A DNA stretch of 9,024 nt from Friedmanniella sp. (GTDB lineage Bacteria; Actinomycetota; Actinomycetes; Propionibacteriales; Propionibacteriaceae). Numbering within the stretch: the stretch's first letter is position 1; each line of letters starts with the position of its first letter. The position numbers and the translations under genes were made by a program. The notes beneath the pieces are model-generated. The model was not told the DNA's origin and ran no database searches. It was given only the letters and a program-made list of their open reading frames with translations. Shown here in pieces: positions 1 to 6,233 of the stretch. The DNA lies in assembly GCA_025964935.1 (NCBI GenBank), contig JAOPXW010000203.1, positions 1 through 9,024 of the forward strand. The letters run 5' to 3'.

Positions 1-300
1 GTTGATCTTGTCCGAGTCGTGGTGGTCGTCGAGCTGCACGAGCACCCGCCCGACACCCGGCACGCCCGACAGGGCGTCGTACGCGTCGGACGCCATCAGG
101 TAGGCGAAGCTCGGCGAGCAGAACGAGGTGGGCAGCCGCAGGTGCACCTCCACGTCCGTCCCGTCCAGCCGGTGGCTGCGGACGAAGCCGAGATCGGTGA
201 TCGGCTCGTCGAGCTCCGGGTCGAGCACGGTCGACAGCGCCGTCCACACCGCTTCCTCCAGCGTGGCCGCCGCCGTGCCGGAGACGTCGAGGGCGGTCAC
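1..300 (-). CDS. DUF59/MIP18-type iron-sulfur cluster assembly protein, C-terminus cut by window edge
   Basis: The first 100 residues are visible; the frame is still open at base 1. The fold signature of the DUF59/MIP18 (SufT, PaaD-like) family is clear: LDPELDEPITDLGFV at residues 26-40, then a hydrophobic strand and TSFCSPSF at 58-65, with C61 at the place of the conserved cysteine of the family. Family members help insert or transfer Fe-S clusters in the cytoplasm. The start is a GTG at 298-300 that overlaps the TGA of the upstream amidohydrolase (GTGA). There is no good ribosome-binding site, so translation is probably coupled. It is the sixth visible gene of the monooxygenase operon. The likely job, by inference, is maturation of the reductase 2Fe-2S centre or help with the diiron site. 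Family call is firm; role is a guess. Confidence 0.85.
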   Translation of the reverse strand, partial: MTALDVSGTAAATLEEAVWTALSTVLDPELDEPITDLGFVRSHRLDGTDVEVHLRLPTSFCSPSFAYLMASDAYDALSGVPGVGRVLVQLDDHHDSDKIN

Positions 301-1346
301 GAGCCCAACGGCACGCGGCCGTCCGGCGCCTCGGAGGCGACGGGGACCTGCTCGGCCTCCGCCTGCTGGACCTGCAGGTTCGCCGGCACCGGGATGTCGT
401 AGAGGGCGGCCGCGTTCAGGCCGAGGATCTTCTGCTTCTGCGCCGTCGTGATGGCGGCGTACTCGGGCTGCATGTCCGCGGGGATCTGGAAGTCGACGAA
501 CTTCTCGACCAGCCACTTCGGCGTCCACAGCGCGTAGTCGCTCGAGAACAGGATCCGGTCCTCCCCGATCCAGTAGAGGAGCTCGCCGATGATCTGGGCG
601 AAGTAGCGCGGCCGGCTGTGGATGAAGGGCATCGCCACCGCGAGCCCGCCGTAGACGTTGGGCTCCTGGGTGGCGATCCAGCAGAAGTCCTCGAGCCGCG
701 GCAGGCCGACGTGCTCCACGATGAAGTTCAGCCCCGTGAAGTCGGTGGCCGCGTGGTCGACGTCGGCCACGTCGAAGGCGTCCCGGTCGAGCGGTCGGAT
801 CGTCGGGCCCTTGTGGACGTGGATGTTCTTGATGCCGAGCTCGACGCACGCCTCGAGGTACTTGTACGTCCACGGGTCGCTCAGCTTGTAGCCGCGGGAG
901 TCGCCGTGCCACTCCGCGGTGTAGAGCTTGATGCCCTTGAGCCCGAACCGTTCCGCGTCGAGCCGGAGCTGGTCCAGCCCCTCCTCGCCGTTGCGCGGGT
1001 CGAAGTTGTGGTTGTAGGTGAGCTGGTCGGGGTGGGCCTGGGTCAGCGCCCACGCCTCCTCGGTCTGGCCGAAGCCGCGGTGGTAGAAGTCGCCGAGGTA
1101 GGCGGGCTGGAAGATCGCGTGGTCGACGTAGCCGTCGGTGAACAGGTCCTTCATCAGCCGGTCGGCGTAGTAGAGGTACTGCTCGTACGACCACAGCTCC
1201 GACTCCGGGCTGAGGTTCTTGTGGTAGTCGTAGAAGCAGTCGATGAACTGCTTGCCGTGGACGTTGCGGAGGTTCTCCTCCCGCGCGTCCCACAGGGCGA
1301 TGTGGGAGTCCACGATGAAGTACTGCTGGTCGTTGTGCTCGTACAT
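297..1346 (-). CDS. Amidohydrolase-2 family protein associated with propane/phenol monooxygenase operon
   Basis: The product is 349 aa, cytoplasmic, with no signal peptide. It reads as a TIM-barrel amidohydrolase-2 protein: N-terminal IVDSHIALWDA (11-21), KLYTAEW (140-146), NIHVHKGP (174-181), VEHVGLPRLEDF (210-221) and LFSSDYALWTP (266-276). Candidate metal ligands are H15, H178, H212 and D270. The usual first-strand HxH is here H-I-A, so one classical ligand (position 17) is alanine. The reaction is unknown; proteins of this type are commonly found beside prm/mim monooxygenase genes, which suggests a role in downstream metabolism or enzyme assembly, but that is inference. The ATG at 1346 has a good GGAGG ribosome site (1352-1356 on the minus strand, 5-nt spacing). 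A 147-nt spacer with strong hairpins separates it from prmD. The last 25 residues or so look like a disordered tail. Confidence 0.88.
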   Translation of the reverse strand: MYEHNDQQYFIVDSHIALWDAREENLRNVHGKQFIDCFYDYHKNLSPESELWSYEQYLYYADRLMKDLFTDGYVDHAIFQPAYLGDFYHRGFGQTEEAWALTQAHPDQLTYNHNFDPRNGEEGLDQLRLDAERFGLKGIKLYTAEWHGDSRGYKLSDPWTYKYLEACVELGIKNIHVHKGPTIRPLDRDAFDVADVDHAATDFTGLNFIVEHVGLPRLEDFCWIATQEPNVYGGLAVAMPFIHSRPRYFAQIIGELLYWIGEDRILFSSDYALWTPKWLVEKFVDFQIPADMQPEYAAITTAQKQKILGLNAAALYDIPVPANLQVQQAEAEQVPVASEAPDGRVPLGS

Positions 1347-1368
1347 GTCGACCTCCGGTCGATGGGCG

Positions 1369-1391
1369 GACCGACCGGACGTCCGTCGGTC
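1369..1391. repeat. Near-perfect palindrome upstream of the amidohydrolase gene
   Basis: GACCGACCGGAC is followed directly by GTCCGTCGGTC, its reverse complement apart from one extra C in the left arm. It lies 23 nt before the amidohydrolase ATG, just upstream of its ribosome site. It could be a protein operator for an internal promoter or a small RNA hairpin. Nothing in the sequence decides between these. Confidence 0.55.
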
Positions 1392-1439
1392 GGGTGTGCC
1401 TCGGAGCCGGCCGGTGCGGTCGACCTCCAGGCGGAGCGC

Positions 1440-1468
1440 GGGACGGGCCGGGAGCGCCGGCCCGTCCC
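1440..1468 (-). terminator. Strong GC hairpin after prmD (attenuator, partial terminator or mRNA stabiliser)
   Basis: A perfect 12-bp inverted repeat, GGGACGGGCCGG and CCGGCCCGTCCC, with a 5-nt loop. In the transcript it begins 25 nt after the prmD TAG. No U-run follows, so it is not a canonical intrinsic terminator, though U-less GC hairpins occur at gene ends in high-GC actinobacteria. Because the amidohydrolase follows on the same strand, it more likely lowers read-through or protects the prm mRNA 3' end. Confidence 0.6.
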
Positions 1469-1493
1469 CCTGCAGGGTGGGGCGGGGAGCGGT

Positions 1494-1865
1494 CTAGCCG
1501 ACGACCTCGAGGTCGAAGTCGATGTACTGGGCGGCGGCCTCCGGACTGGCGAAGAGCATCGTCTTGTCGTCGAAATGGACCATCCGCCCGTAGTGGGTGG
1601 ACATGATCTCCTCGAACTGGGAGCCGTCGAACTCGGAGCCGAGGGCGTCGGAGATCTCGTCGTAGTCGAACGTGAGGACGCCCGTCCCGTCGATCCGGAC
1701 CATCGAGGGGTACTCGACGGTCGTCACGCCCTCCTTGTCCTTCATCACGTCCACCACGACGCGGCCGACCTGGTTGTTCATGACGGTCACCCCGCAGGCG
1801 TTGGTGAACGACCGGTCGACGGCCCCGAACTGCTTGGTCGCCTTGGTGGTGAGGGTCTCGGTCAC
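1494..1865 (-). CDS. prmD: Monooxygenase coupling (effector) protein PrmD
   Basis: The product is 123 aa, the usual size for the MmoB/DmpM effector family. It contains no cofactor motif. It binds the hydroxylase and gates oxygen and substrate access and electron transfer at the diiron centre. Family-like features are [20 protein letters not shown] near residues 22-41, [22 protein letters not shown] in the middle, and a C-terminal [18 protein letters not shown] segment. The start is GTG at 1863-1865, overlapping the prmC TGA (GTGA), with AAGGAG 8 nt upstream inside the end of prmC. This gives translational coupling and so similar amounts of the two proteins. A longer in-frame reading from 2039 is possible but its extra residues only shadow prmC and do not resemble the family. 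Confidence 0.93.
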   Translation of the reverse strand: MTETLTTKATKQFGAVDRSFTNACGVTVMNNQVGRVVVDVMKDKEGVTTVEYPSMVRIDGTGVLTFDYDEISDALGSEFDGSQFEEIMSTHYGRMVHFDDKTMLFASPEAAAQYIDFDLEVVG

Positions 1866-2977
1866 TGGTCCAGCTCCTTGGGAGATGCGACGCCGATCTC
1901 GGCGAGCAGGGTGCGCAGGCGTTCCTTGGCGGTGCTGAGGGAGTCGGCGAACGTCACCACCAGCTCGAGCGGCTGCGACCAGATCGGCTGCAGCTGGCGG
2001 GCCGCGTTCAGGCTGATGGGGACCCAGTGCGCGAGCCACTCGCCGAGGACGGCGCGGTTGGCCTCCCCGTGCTCCGGGTCCTTCGCCAGCATCGTGAAGA
2101 GGGTCCGGCTCGCCGCGCCGTCGCGGGCGTAGTCGTTCTCGCCCGTCCCGACGATGGTGGGGGTGATGTAGTCACCGTTGCGGGCGGAGACCTGCATCAT
2201 CAGGTCGCTGCGGAACAGCGCACCGACGAGGGACTCGTAGACGACGTTCGTGGCGAACAGCGCCTCGCCCCAGTCCCCCGCCGCCGTGAGCAGCTCGACG
2301 TTCTCCCGGACGCCCTGCCAGACGGGGTCGCTCTGCCACACCGCCTTGTGCACGGCGCCGTCGAAGCCGATGCCGGACTCGGACAGGTCGAGGTTGAAGA
2401 GCGCCAGGTCCTGCGCGAACCGGAGCTTGTGCGCCGCCGCGACCGCCACCGCGTTGTTGATCATGTTCGTCGGCGCGGAGCGCTGGACGGCGGTGAAGAC
2501 GTGCAGGCCCAGCCCGTTCTCGCCGTGCATCCAGGCACCGAGGTTGCGCTCGATGAAGCGGCTCCAGGTCGGCGTCCAGTGCGAGTAGGCCTGGGCGCGC
2601 TTGGCGTTCTCCAGGTTCAGGCTGATCTGGCGCACGACCGCGGAGTTCCGGCGGTAGATCGTCTGCTCCCACTCCTCGTTCGGGTCGCGCCACTGGTGCC
2701 AGTCCGACGACACGAGCCGCGTCCAGTCCTTGGGGTAGCCGCCGGGACCGTTGGCGAAGCCGTAGATCCAGCCCTGGCTGAGGTGCCGGTCGGGGTCGGG
2801 CTGGACGTCGAAGGTGACGTCCTCGTACGTCGTGGCCCGCAGCTTGGCCGGCTTGAAGTAGTTGTAGCTGCGGCTCGTCGAGCTGGGGAACTCCAGCGCT
2901 CCCGCCTCGGCGTCCGTGAACACCGGCTTGGGAAAGCTGCGCTCCTTCGTCGGAGGCTTCACTTCGGTCTGCACCAT
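1862..2977 (-). CDS. prmC: Propane/phenol monooxygenase hydroxylase small (beta) subunit
   Basis: The product is 371 aa, typical for the beta subunit of group-5 soluble diiron monooxygenases. It is helical and lacks the ExxH diiron ligands of the large subunit, as expected for a structural partner in the alpha2-beta2 hydroxylase. Recognisable segments are [20 protein letters not shown] (91-110), [15 protein letters not shown] (132-146), [11 protein letters not shown] (167-177), [18 protein letters not shown] (181-198) and [16 protein letters not shown] (248-263). The ATG start at 2977 has only a weak purine stretch upstream, and 66 nt separate it from the prmB stop. The 3' end overlaps prmD by 4 bases. 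Gene order A (large), B (reductase), C (small), D (coupling) matches the Gordonia prmABCD and mycobacterial mimABCD operons. Confidence 0.95.
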   Translation of the reverse strand: MVQTEVKPPTKERSFPKPVFTDAEAGALEFPSSTSRSYNYFKPAKLRATTYEDVTFDVQPDPDRHLSQGWIYGFANGPGGYPKDWTRLVSSDWHQWRDPNEEWEQTIYRRNSAVVRQISLNLENAKRAQAYSHWTPTWSRFIERNLGAWMHGENGLGLHVFTAVQRSAPTNMINNAVAVAAAHKLRFAQDLALFNLDLSESGIGFDGAVHKAVWQSDPVWQGVRENVELLTAAGDWGEALFATNVVYESLVGALFRSDLMMQVSARNGDYITPTIVGTGENDYARDGAASRTLFTMLAKDPEHGEANRAVLGEWLAHWVPISLNAARQLQPIWSQPLELVVTFADSLSTAKERLRTLLAEIGVASPKELDQ

Positions 2978-3043
2978 GTGGGTCGGCTTTCTGGCTGATC
3001 GGATAGGCGTCGTACGTGCACGGGGGCCGGGTGTGCGCTCAGG

Positions 3044-4105
3044 TCATGGGCCCACGGACGTCGTGAACTTGTCGAAGTGGACCTGCTCGACGGGGACCGA
3101 GGACGCCTCCATCAGGGCGAGCGCGGCGTCGACCATCGGCGGCGGGCCGCAGAGGTAGACGTCGCAGGAGGCGAGGTCGACCTCGTTGCGCTCGACGATG
3201 TCGGTGACCAGGCCGGTCTGCCCCTCGATCCCGAGCGTGGAGAAGTCGGGCCGGCCGTCCACCTCCGGCCACGACTGGGACAGGCAGGCGACGAACCGGA
3301 ACTCCTTGAGCTGCTCGCCCAGGGCCGTGATCTCGTCGAGGTAGAACAGGTCGTTCTCGGTGCGCGCCCCGTAGTAGAACGACACCGGCCGCTCGACCTT
3401 CTCCTCGGCCATGTGCCGCAGGAGGGACAGGATCGGGGCCATCCCGGCGCCGCCGCCGATGCAGACGATCGGACGTTCGGCGCCCTTGCGCAACGTGAAC
3501 GAGCCGTACGGGCCGTCGAGCTCGAGCGGGTCTCCCACGGCGAGACCGCCCTCGAGCAGGCCGGAGAAGTGACCGCCCGGGTACTTCTTGATCAAGAACT
3601 CGACCTCGCCGAGGTTGCGGGACGTGGTGGCCATCGAGAACGACCGGTGGCCGGCCTGGTCGGGCAGCCGGACGTCGGCGTACTGGCCCGGGCGGAAGGT
3701 GAAGGCGAGGGGTTCGACGAGGGCCAGCCGCAGCGAGACGATGTCGTGGGTGACCGGCTCGATGGCGCTGATCGTCGCCTTGAGGTGCTGCAGCGGGATG
3801 GCGTTGCGCAGCTCGTCGGCGTCGAAGTTGATCAGCTCGATGACGAGGTCGCTGTAGGCGTGCGACTTGCACAGCAGGACGTAGCCCTCGTCGCTCTCGT
3901 AGTCGGCGAGGGCGAACGTGGAGTAGCGGTCCATCTGCACGTCCCCGTCGATGAGGAACGACTTGCACGCCGAGCACTGGCCCTCGCGGCAGCCGTGCAT
4001 CAGGGAGATGCCCTGGCGGAACGCCGCGTCGAGCACGGTCTCGTCCTCGTCGACCTCCATCACGAGGTCGACCGGCTCGAACCGGACCTGGTGCTTCTCG
4101 CCCAT
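3044..4105 (-). CDS. prmB: Monooxygenase NADH oxidoreductase component (2Fe-2S / FAD)
   Basis: The product is 353 aa. It moves electrons from NAD(P)H to the diiron hydroxylase. An N-terminal plant-type ferredoxin domain (about 1-95) carries the 2Fe-2S ligands C39, C44, C47 (HGCREGQCSACKS) and C79 (LLCKSH). A ferredoxin-NADP reductase-like module follows: FRPGQYADVRLP (137-148) and the flavin motif R154-S-F-S157, then the pyridine-nucleotide motif GGGAGMAP (217-224) and YLCGPPPM (317-324). All cofactor motifs are intact. The ATG at 4105 has AGGAG at 4112-4116 (minus strand) with 6-nt spacing, a good site, so this gene can be translated independently of prmA. A 234-nt structured spacer separates it from prmA; 66 nt separate it from prmC. 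The longer reading from 4235 is in another frame and is a shadow. Confidence 0.96.
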   Translation of the reverse strand: MGEKHQVRFEPVDLVMEVDEDETVLDAAFRQGISLMHGCREGQCSACKSFLIDGDVQMDRYSTFALADYESDEGYVLLCKSHAYSDLVIELINFDADELRNAIPLQHLKATISAIEPVTHDIVSLRLALVEPLAFTFRPGQYADVRLPDQAGHRSFSMATTSRNLGEVEFLIKKYPGGHFSGLLEGGLAVGDPLELDGPYGSFTLRKGAERPIVCIGGGAGMAPILSLLRHMAEEKVERPVSFYYGARTENDLFYLDEITALGEQLKEFRFVACLSQSWPEVDGRPDFSTLGIEGQTGLVTDIVERNEVDLASCDVYLCGPPPMVDAALALMEASSVPVEQVHFDKFTTSVGP

Positions 4106-4158
4106 CGTGTGCTCCTGCTCGGCTCGCCTGGGTGGTGCGGCTGGATCGGGGGTGGGGG

Positions 4159-4206
4159 GATCGGGTTGAGTCGATCGAGTTGAGGCGATCGGGTTGAGGC
4201 GATCGG
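4159..4206. repeat. 14-bp tandem repeat, three units plus a partial fourth, in the prmA-prmB spacer
   Basis: Three consecutive units start at 4159, 4173 and 4187: GATCGGGTTGAGTC, GATCGAGTTGAGGC and GATCGGGTTGAGGC, followed by GATCGG at 4201. A degenerate GATCGGGGG lies at 4144. Units differ at only one or two bases. The stretch is between the spacer hairpins and the prmB ribosome site. It could be simple replication slippage, or a repeated binding site acting on DNA or mRNA. Copy number may vary between strains. Confidence 0.8.
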
Positions 4207-4240
4207 TGACGCCGCGCGCTCCAGTGCGACGCCACCGACC
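4201..4240 (-). other. Second spacer hairpin with wobble pairs specific to the prm transcript
   Basis: Arms 4201-4215 and 4226-4240 pair over 15 positions with a 10-nt loop. All three imperfect positions (4202/4239, 4209/4232, 4212/4229) become G-U wobbles in RNA from the minus strand, but would be A-C mismatches in RNA from the plus strand. The structure therefore fits the direction of prm transcription. Function is not known. Confidence 0.5.
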
Positions 4241-4280
4241 GGTCTGGGGATGCGGGGGGCAGGGTTCCTGCGTCCGCCCG

Positions 4281-4317
4281 GCCCGGGTCGGCGAGAGGGG
4301 GGCTCGCCGGCCCGGGC
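4281..4317 (-). terminator. Strong hairpin 22 nt after the prmA stop, likely attenuator or mRNA-stabilising stem
   Basis: Arms GCCCGGGTCGGCGAG (4281-4295) and CTCGCCGGCCCGGGC (4303-4317) form a 15-bp stem with one imperfect pair (4288 against 4310) and a 7-nt loop. No U-run follows in the transcript. Placed between the catalytic large subunit and the reductase, it could reduce read-through or protect the prmA message from 3' decay, giving more hydroxylase than reductase. This role is inferred from position and strength. Confidence 0.65.
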
Positions 4318-4339
4318 GCGGATCAGGGGGTGGGAGCCG

Positions 4340-5998
4340 CTAGGCCACGGCCACCTTCGCCGGACGGCCGGCAGGACCGCCCCGCTTGTACTCCGCGACG
4401 TGGGCCTCCCGGTCGGCGTCCGACATCTGGTTCAGCAGCACGTTGGGGCTGGCGAAGTTGATGCCGCGGACGTCGTCGAGGGTCCACAGCTTCTTCGGGT
4501 CGTCCAGGTCGAGGTGCGGTTGCGGGATGAGGGTCTTGCCGTCGTCCCGGACGTAGCCCAGCTTCTGGATGATCTCGGCGAGGTCCTCGTTGTGGTGCAG
4601 GGTCTCCCACTCGCGGTGCCCGGTGAGCCGGCCCATGTTCGGGGTCTCGCGGCCCTCGTACGTGGGACGGAAGGCCACCGCGTCGGTCCAGTAGCACGTC
4701 TCCGAGCAGTAGGTCCGCCACTGGTCGTCGACCTTCTCGGTGACCATGTCCTCGCGGATCAGCGCCGGCACCATGCAGGTCCAGCAACGGTGCGGGTACT
4801 GGTAGTCGGCCTCGGGCTCGAACGCGATGGGCTTGTTGCGGCCCGGGTAGCGCATCCGGTTGTAGTTCTCCCACCACTTGCCGTACTTGTTGTACCAGCC
4901 TGGGTACTTCTCCTCGAACCACGCGAAGTCGACGTCGGTCATGGGGTCGATCCGCCAGTAGTTGACGGGCCAGCCGGTCGCGAAGAACTGGGCGACCTCG
5001 TGCACGTAGTGCTTGTTGTAGATCCGGTTCCACGCCTCCTCCACGAGGTCGTGCGGGATGGTCAGCCCGTACTTCTCGAGGGGGATGAGGTAGCTGCGGT
5101 AGTAGTCGTCGTAGATCCAGCGTCGCCACATCTCGGCGTAGCTCTCGCGGTCCTTGCGCCGGTCCTTGGTGCCGTACTCGATGAACGTCCCGATGGCCGC
5201 GTCGACGACGCAGTGGTTGTTCCACCAGGCGTAGCGCAGGTCGCGCTCGAGCAGCACCCGGTTGTCCTCGTCGGCCAGCGCCATCAGCAGGATCGAGTAG
5301 CCGTTGCTGATGTGGCGGGACTCGTCGGACTGGACCGAGTGGAACACCGTCGGGAGCAGGTAGTCGCCGTTGGCGGCCGCCTCGTCGGGCATGGCGACGA
5401 ACAGGGTGTTGGTGAACGCGGTCTCGGCGACCACGGTCAGGTAGATGTTCGCGGCGGTGATCGCGTCGCCGGTGATGAAGCCCTCACCGAACTGCCGGCC
5501 GATCGTGCCCGCGTAGTTGTTCGCGAACGCCTTCTCCGAGATGTCGAACCCGGCCGGGTCGACGTAGTTGTTCATGTACAGCTTCTTGAGGTTCATCTGG
5601 ATCGTCGAGTGCCGGACCTCGTCGATCATCTGCACGGCCAGGCCGTTGTGGATCTCCGGGTTCGGCACCGCGTCGATCGCCATCGGCATCGCGCGGGCGG
5701 CCGAGATCTCCGGGAAGGGGATGATGGAGAGGAAGAGCTTCTGCCACTCCATCCAGCGCTCCTGGACCTGGCGGAACATGTTGCCGCGGATCGCGCCGTC
5801 CATCGCGCCGAAGACGCGGTTGTCCTTCTCCTCCTCCATCGGGAAGTAGGACCGCATGATCTGCTTCAGCGGGTCCTTCTTGGGTGCCTTCTCGAAGGTG
5901 TAGTCGGTCCCGAACCGGGTCGCCGGGGTCGCGAAGGTCGGCTCCCAGGACAGCTCGGTGATCTTGGCGTGCGCCTTGCTCAGACTCTGCCTACTCAA
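4340..5998 (-). CDS. prmA: Propane/phenol monooxygenase hydroxylase large (alpha) subunit, diiron catalytic
   Basis: The product is 552 aa, the normal length for PrmA/MimA. It is the catalytic subunit of a soluble diiron monooxygenase that hydroxylates small substrates (propane, acetone or phenol in characterised relatives) with O2. All six diiron ligands are visible: E97 (PFPEIS), E127 and H130 (DEVRH), E192 (VAETAF), E226 and H229 (SDESRH). The spacings 30, 65 and 34 between the glutamates equal those of methane monooxygenase MmoX (E114, E144, E209, E243). Near the C-terminus, C405-x2-C408 and C431-x3-C435 form a likely zinc-type four-cysteine site. The start is TTG at 5996-5998 ([13 protein letters not shown], matching the family N-terminus) with a consensus ribosome site 6 nt upstream. 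First gene of the operon, divergent from the regulator. Exact substrate cannot be told from sequence. Confidence 0.97.
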   Translation of the reverse strand: MSRQSLSKAHAKITELSWEPTFATPATRFGTDYTFEKAPKKDPLKQIMRSYFPMEEEKDNRVFGAMDGAIRGNMFRQVQERWMEWQKLFLSIIPFPEISAARAMPMAIDAVPNPEIHNGLAVQMIDEVRHSTIQMNLKKLYMNNYVDPAGFDISEKAFANNYAGTIGRQFGEGFITGDAITAANIYLTVVAETAFTNTLFVAMPDEAAANGDYLLPTVFHSVQSDESRHISNGYSILLMALADEDNRVLLERDLRYAWWNNHCVVDAAIGTFIEYGTKDRRKDRESYAEMWRRWIYDDYYRSYLIPLEKYGLTIPHDLVEEAWNRIYNKHYVHEVAQFFATGWPVNYWRIDPMTDVDFAWFEEKYPGWYNKYGKWWENYNRMRYPGRNKPIAFEPEADYQYPHRCWTCMVPALIREDMVTEKVDDQWRTYCSETCYWTDAVAFRPTYEGRETPNMGRLTGHREWETLHHNEDLAEIIQKLGYVRDDGKTLIPQPHLDLDDPKKLWTLDDVRGINFASPNVLLNQMSDADREAHVAEYKRGGPAGRPAKVAVA

Positions 5999-6004
5999 TG
6001 TCTG

Positions 6005-6010
6005 CCTCCT
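6005..6010 (-). promoter_or_regulatory. Ribosome-binding site that fixes the TTG start of prmA
   Basis: On the minus strand this reads AGGAGG (GAGGAGG including 6011), a full anti-16S match, with 6 nt to the TTG at 5998. No ATG lies at a usable distance, so it supports TTG initiation and efficient translation of prmA. Confidence 0.85.
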
Positions 6011-6045
6011 CGGTCTGGTCGAGAGGCAGGTGGCTCCAGCCCCGT

Positions 6046-6064
6046 CGACACGGCGACCGTGTCG
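6046..6064. promoter_or_regulatory. Perfect 8-bp inverted repeat in the prmA leader, possible operator or leader hairpin
   Basis: CGACACGG and CCGTGTCG are separated by 3 nt. It lies 48 nt before the prmA start, most likely inside or near the untranslated leader. It could be an operator for a repressor (roadblock position) or an RNA stem. It differs in sequence from the inverted repeat at 6101-6115. Confidence 0.5.
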
Positions 6065-6088
6065 CCTCCCCCATAGGACCGTGCCAAA

Positions 6089-6118
6089 CGGGTCTGGGCT
6101 GTCTCATTGTGAGACCCG
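6089..6118. promoter_or_regulatory. Probable regulator-binding palindrome GTCTCA-TTG-TGAGAC with an outer CGGGTCT/AGACCCG pair
   Basis: The core at 6101-6115 has perfect 6-bp arms (GTCTCA, TGAGAC) around TTG. An overlapping outer pair, CGGGTCT (6089-6095) and AGACCCG (6112-6118), shares part of the right arm, so two alternative dimer sites could exist. Dyad sites of this kind suit the Fis-type helix-turn-helix of the adjacent regulator. Its position upstream of the prmA leader fits an activator site. Binding is inferred. Confidence 0.6.
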
Positions 6119-6233
6119 CGTCACGTACCGGTGCTGCATCCAGAGGTGGCGTCGCTACTCTTCGAGGGGCTGCAGGACAGACGGCAGCCGAGCAGCGCCG
6201 GCTCGCGCCGGCCGACGGTCGGGAAGAAGCCGT

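Larger units (their letters stand above)
5999..6233. promoter_or_regulatory. Divergent control region between prmA and the regulator gene
   Basis: This non-coding stretch must hold the promoter of the prm operon (leftward) and that of the regulator (rightward). It contains two perfect inverted repeats (described separately), the prmA ribosome site, and on the leftward strand a TTTGGCACGG box at 6088-6079. GC-rich short hairpins at 6197-6212 (GCCGGC, TCGC, GCCGGC) precede the chosen regulator start. I see no convincing paired -35/-10 for either gene. Confidence 0.7.

Noticed and set aside
1866..2039. An N-terminal extension of PrmD reaching back to 2039
   Set aside because: The extra residues overlap prmC in another frame and do not resemble coupling proteins; the GTG at 1865 has AAGGAG 8 nt upstream and gives the normal family length.
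618..2132. A 504-codon open frame on the plus strand opposite the amidohydrolase, prmD and prmC
   Set aside because: Same shadow composition, crosses three real genes on the other strand, no recognisable domain.
3039..4235. A 398-codon minus-strand frame over prmB
   Set aside because: It is an arginine/proline-rich shadow in a different frame from the intact reductase.
4250..6076. A 608-codon open frame on the plus strand opposite prmA
   Set aside because: It is antisense to an intact prmA with all catalytic residues, is dominated by V, L, R, D, H and E as expected of a GC-rich shadow frame, and has no family resemblance.
5958..6233. An upstream start for the regulator at 5958
   Set aside because: It would run through the prmA start, ribosome site and both inverted repeats, and the extra residues are unlike the AcoR family N-terminus.
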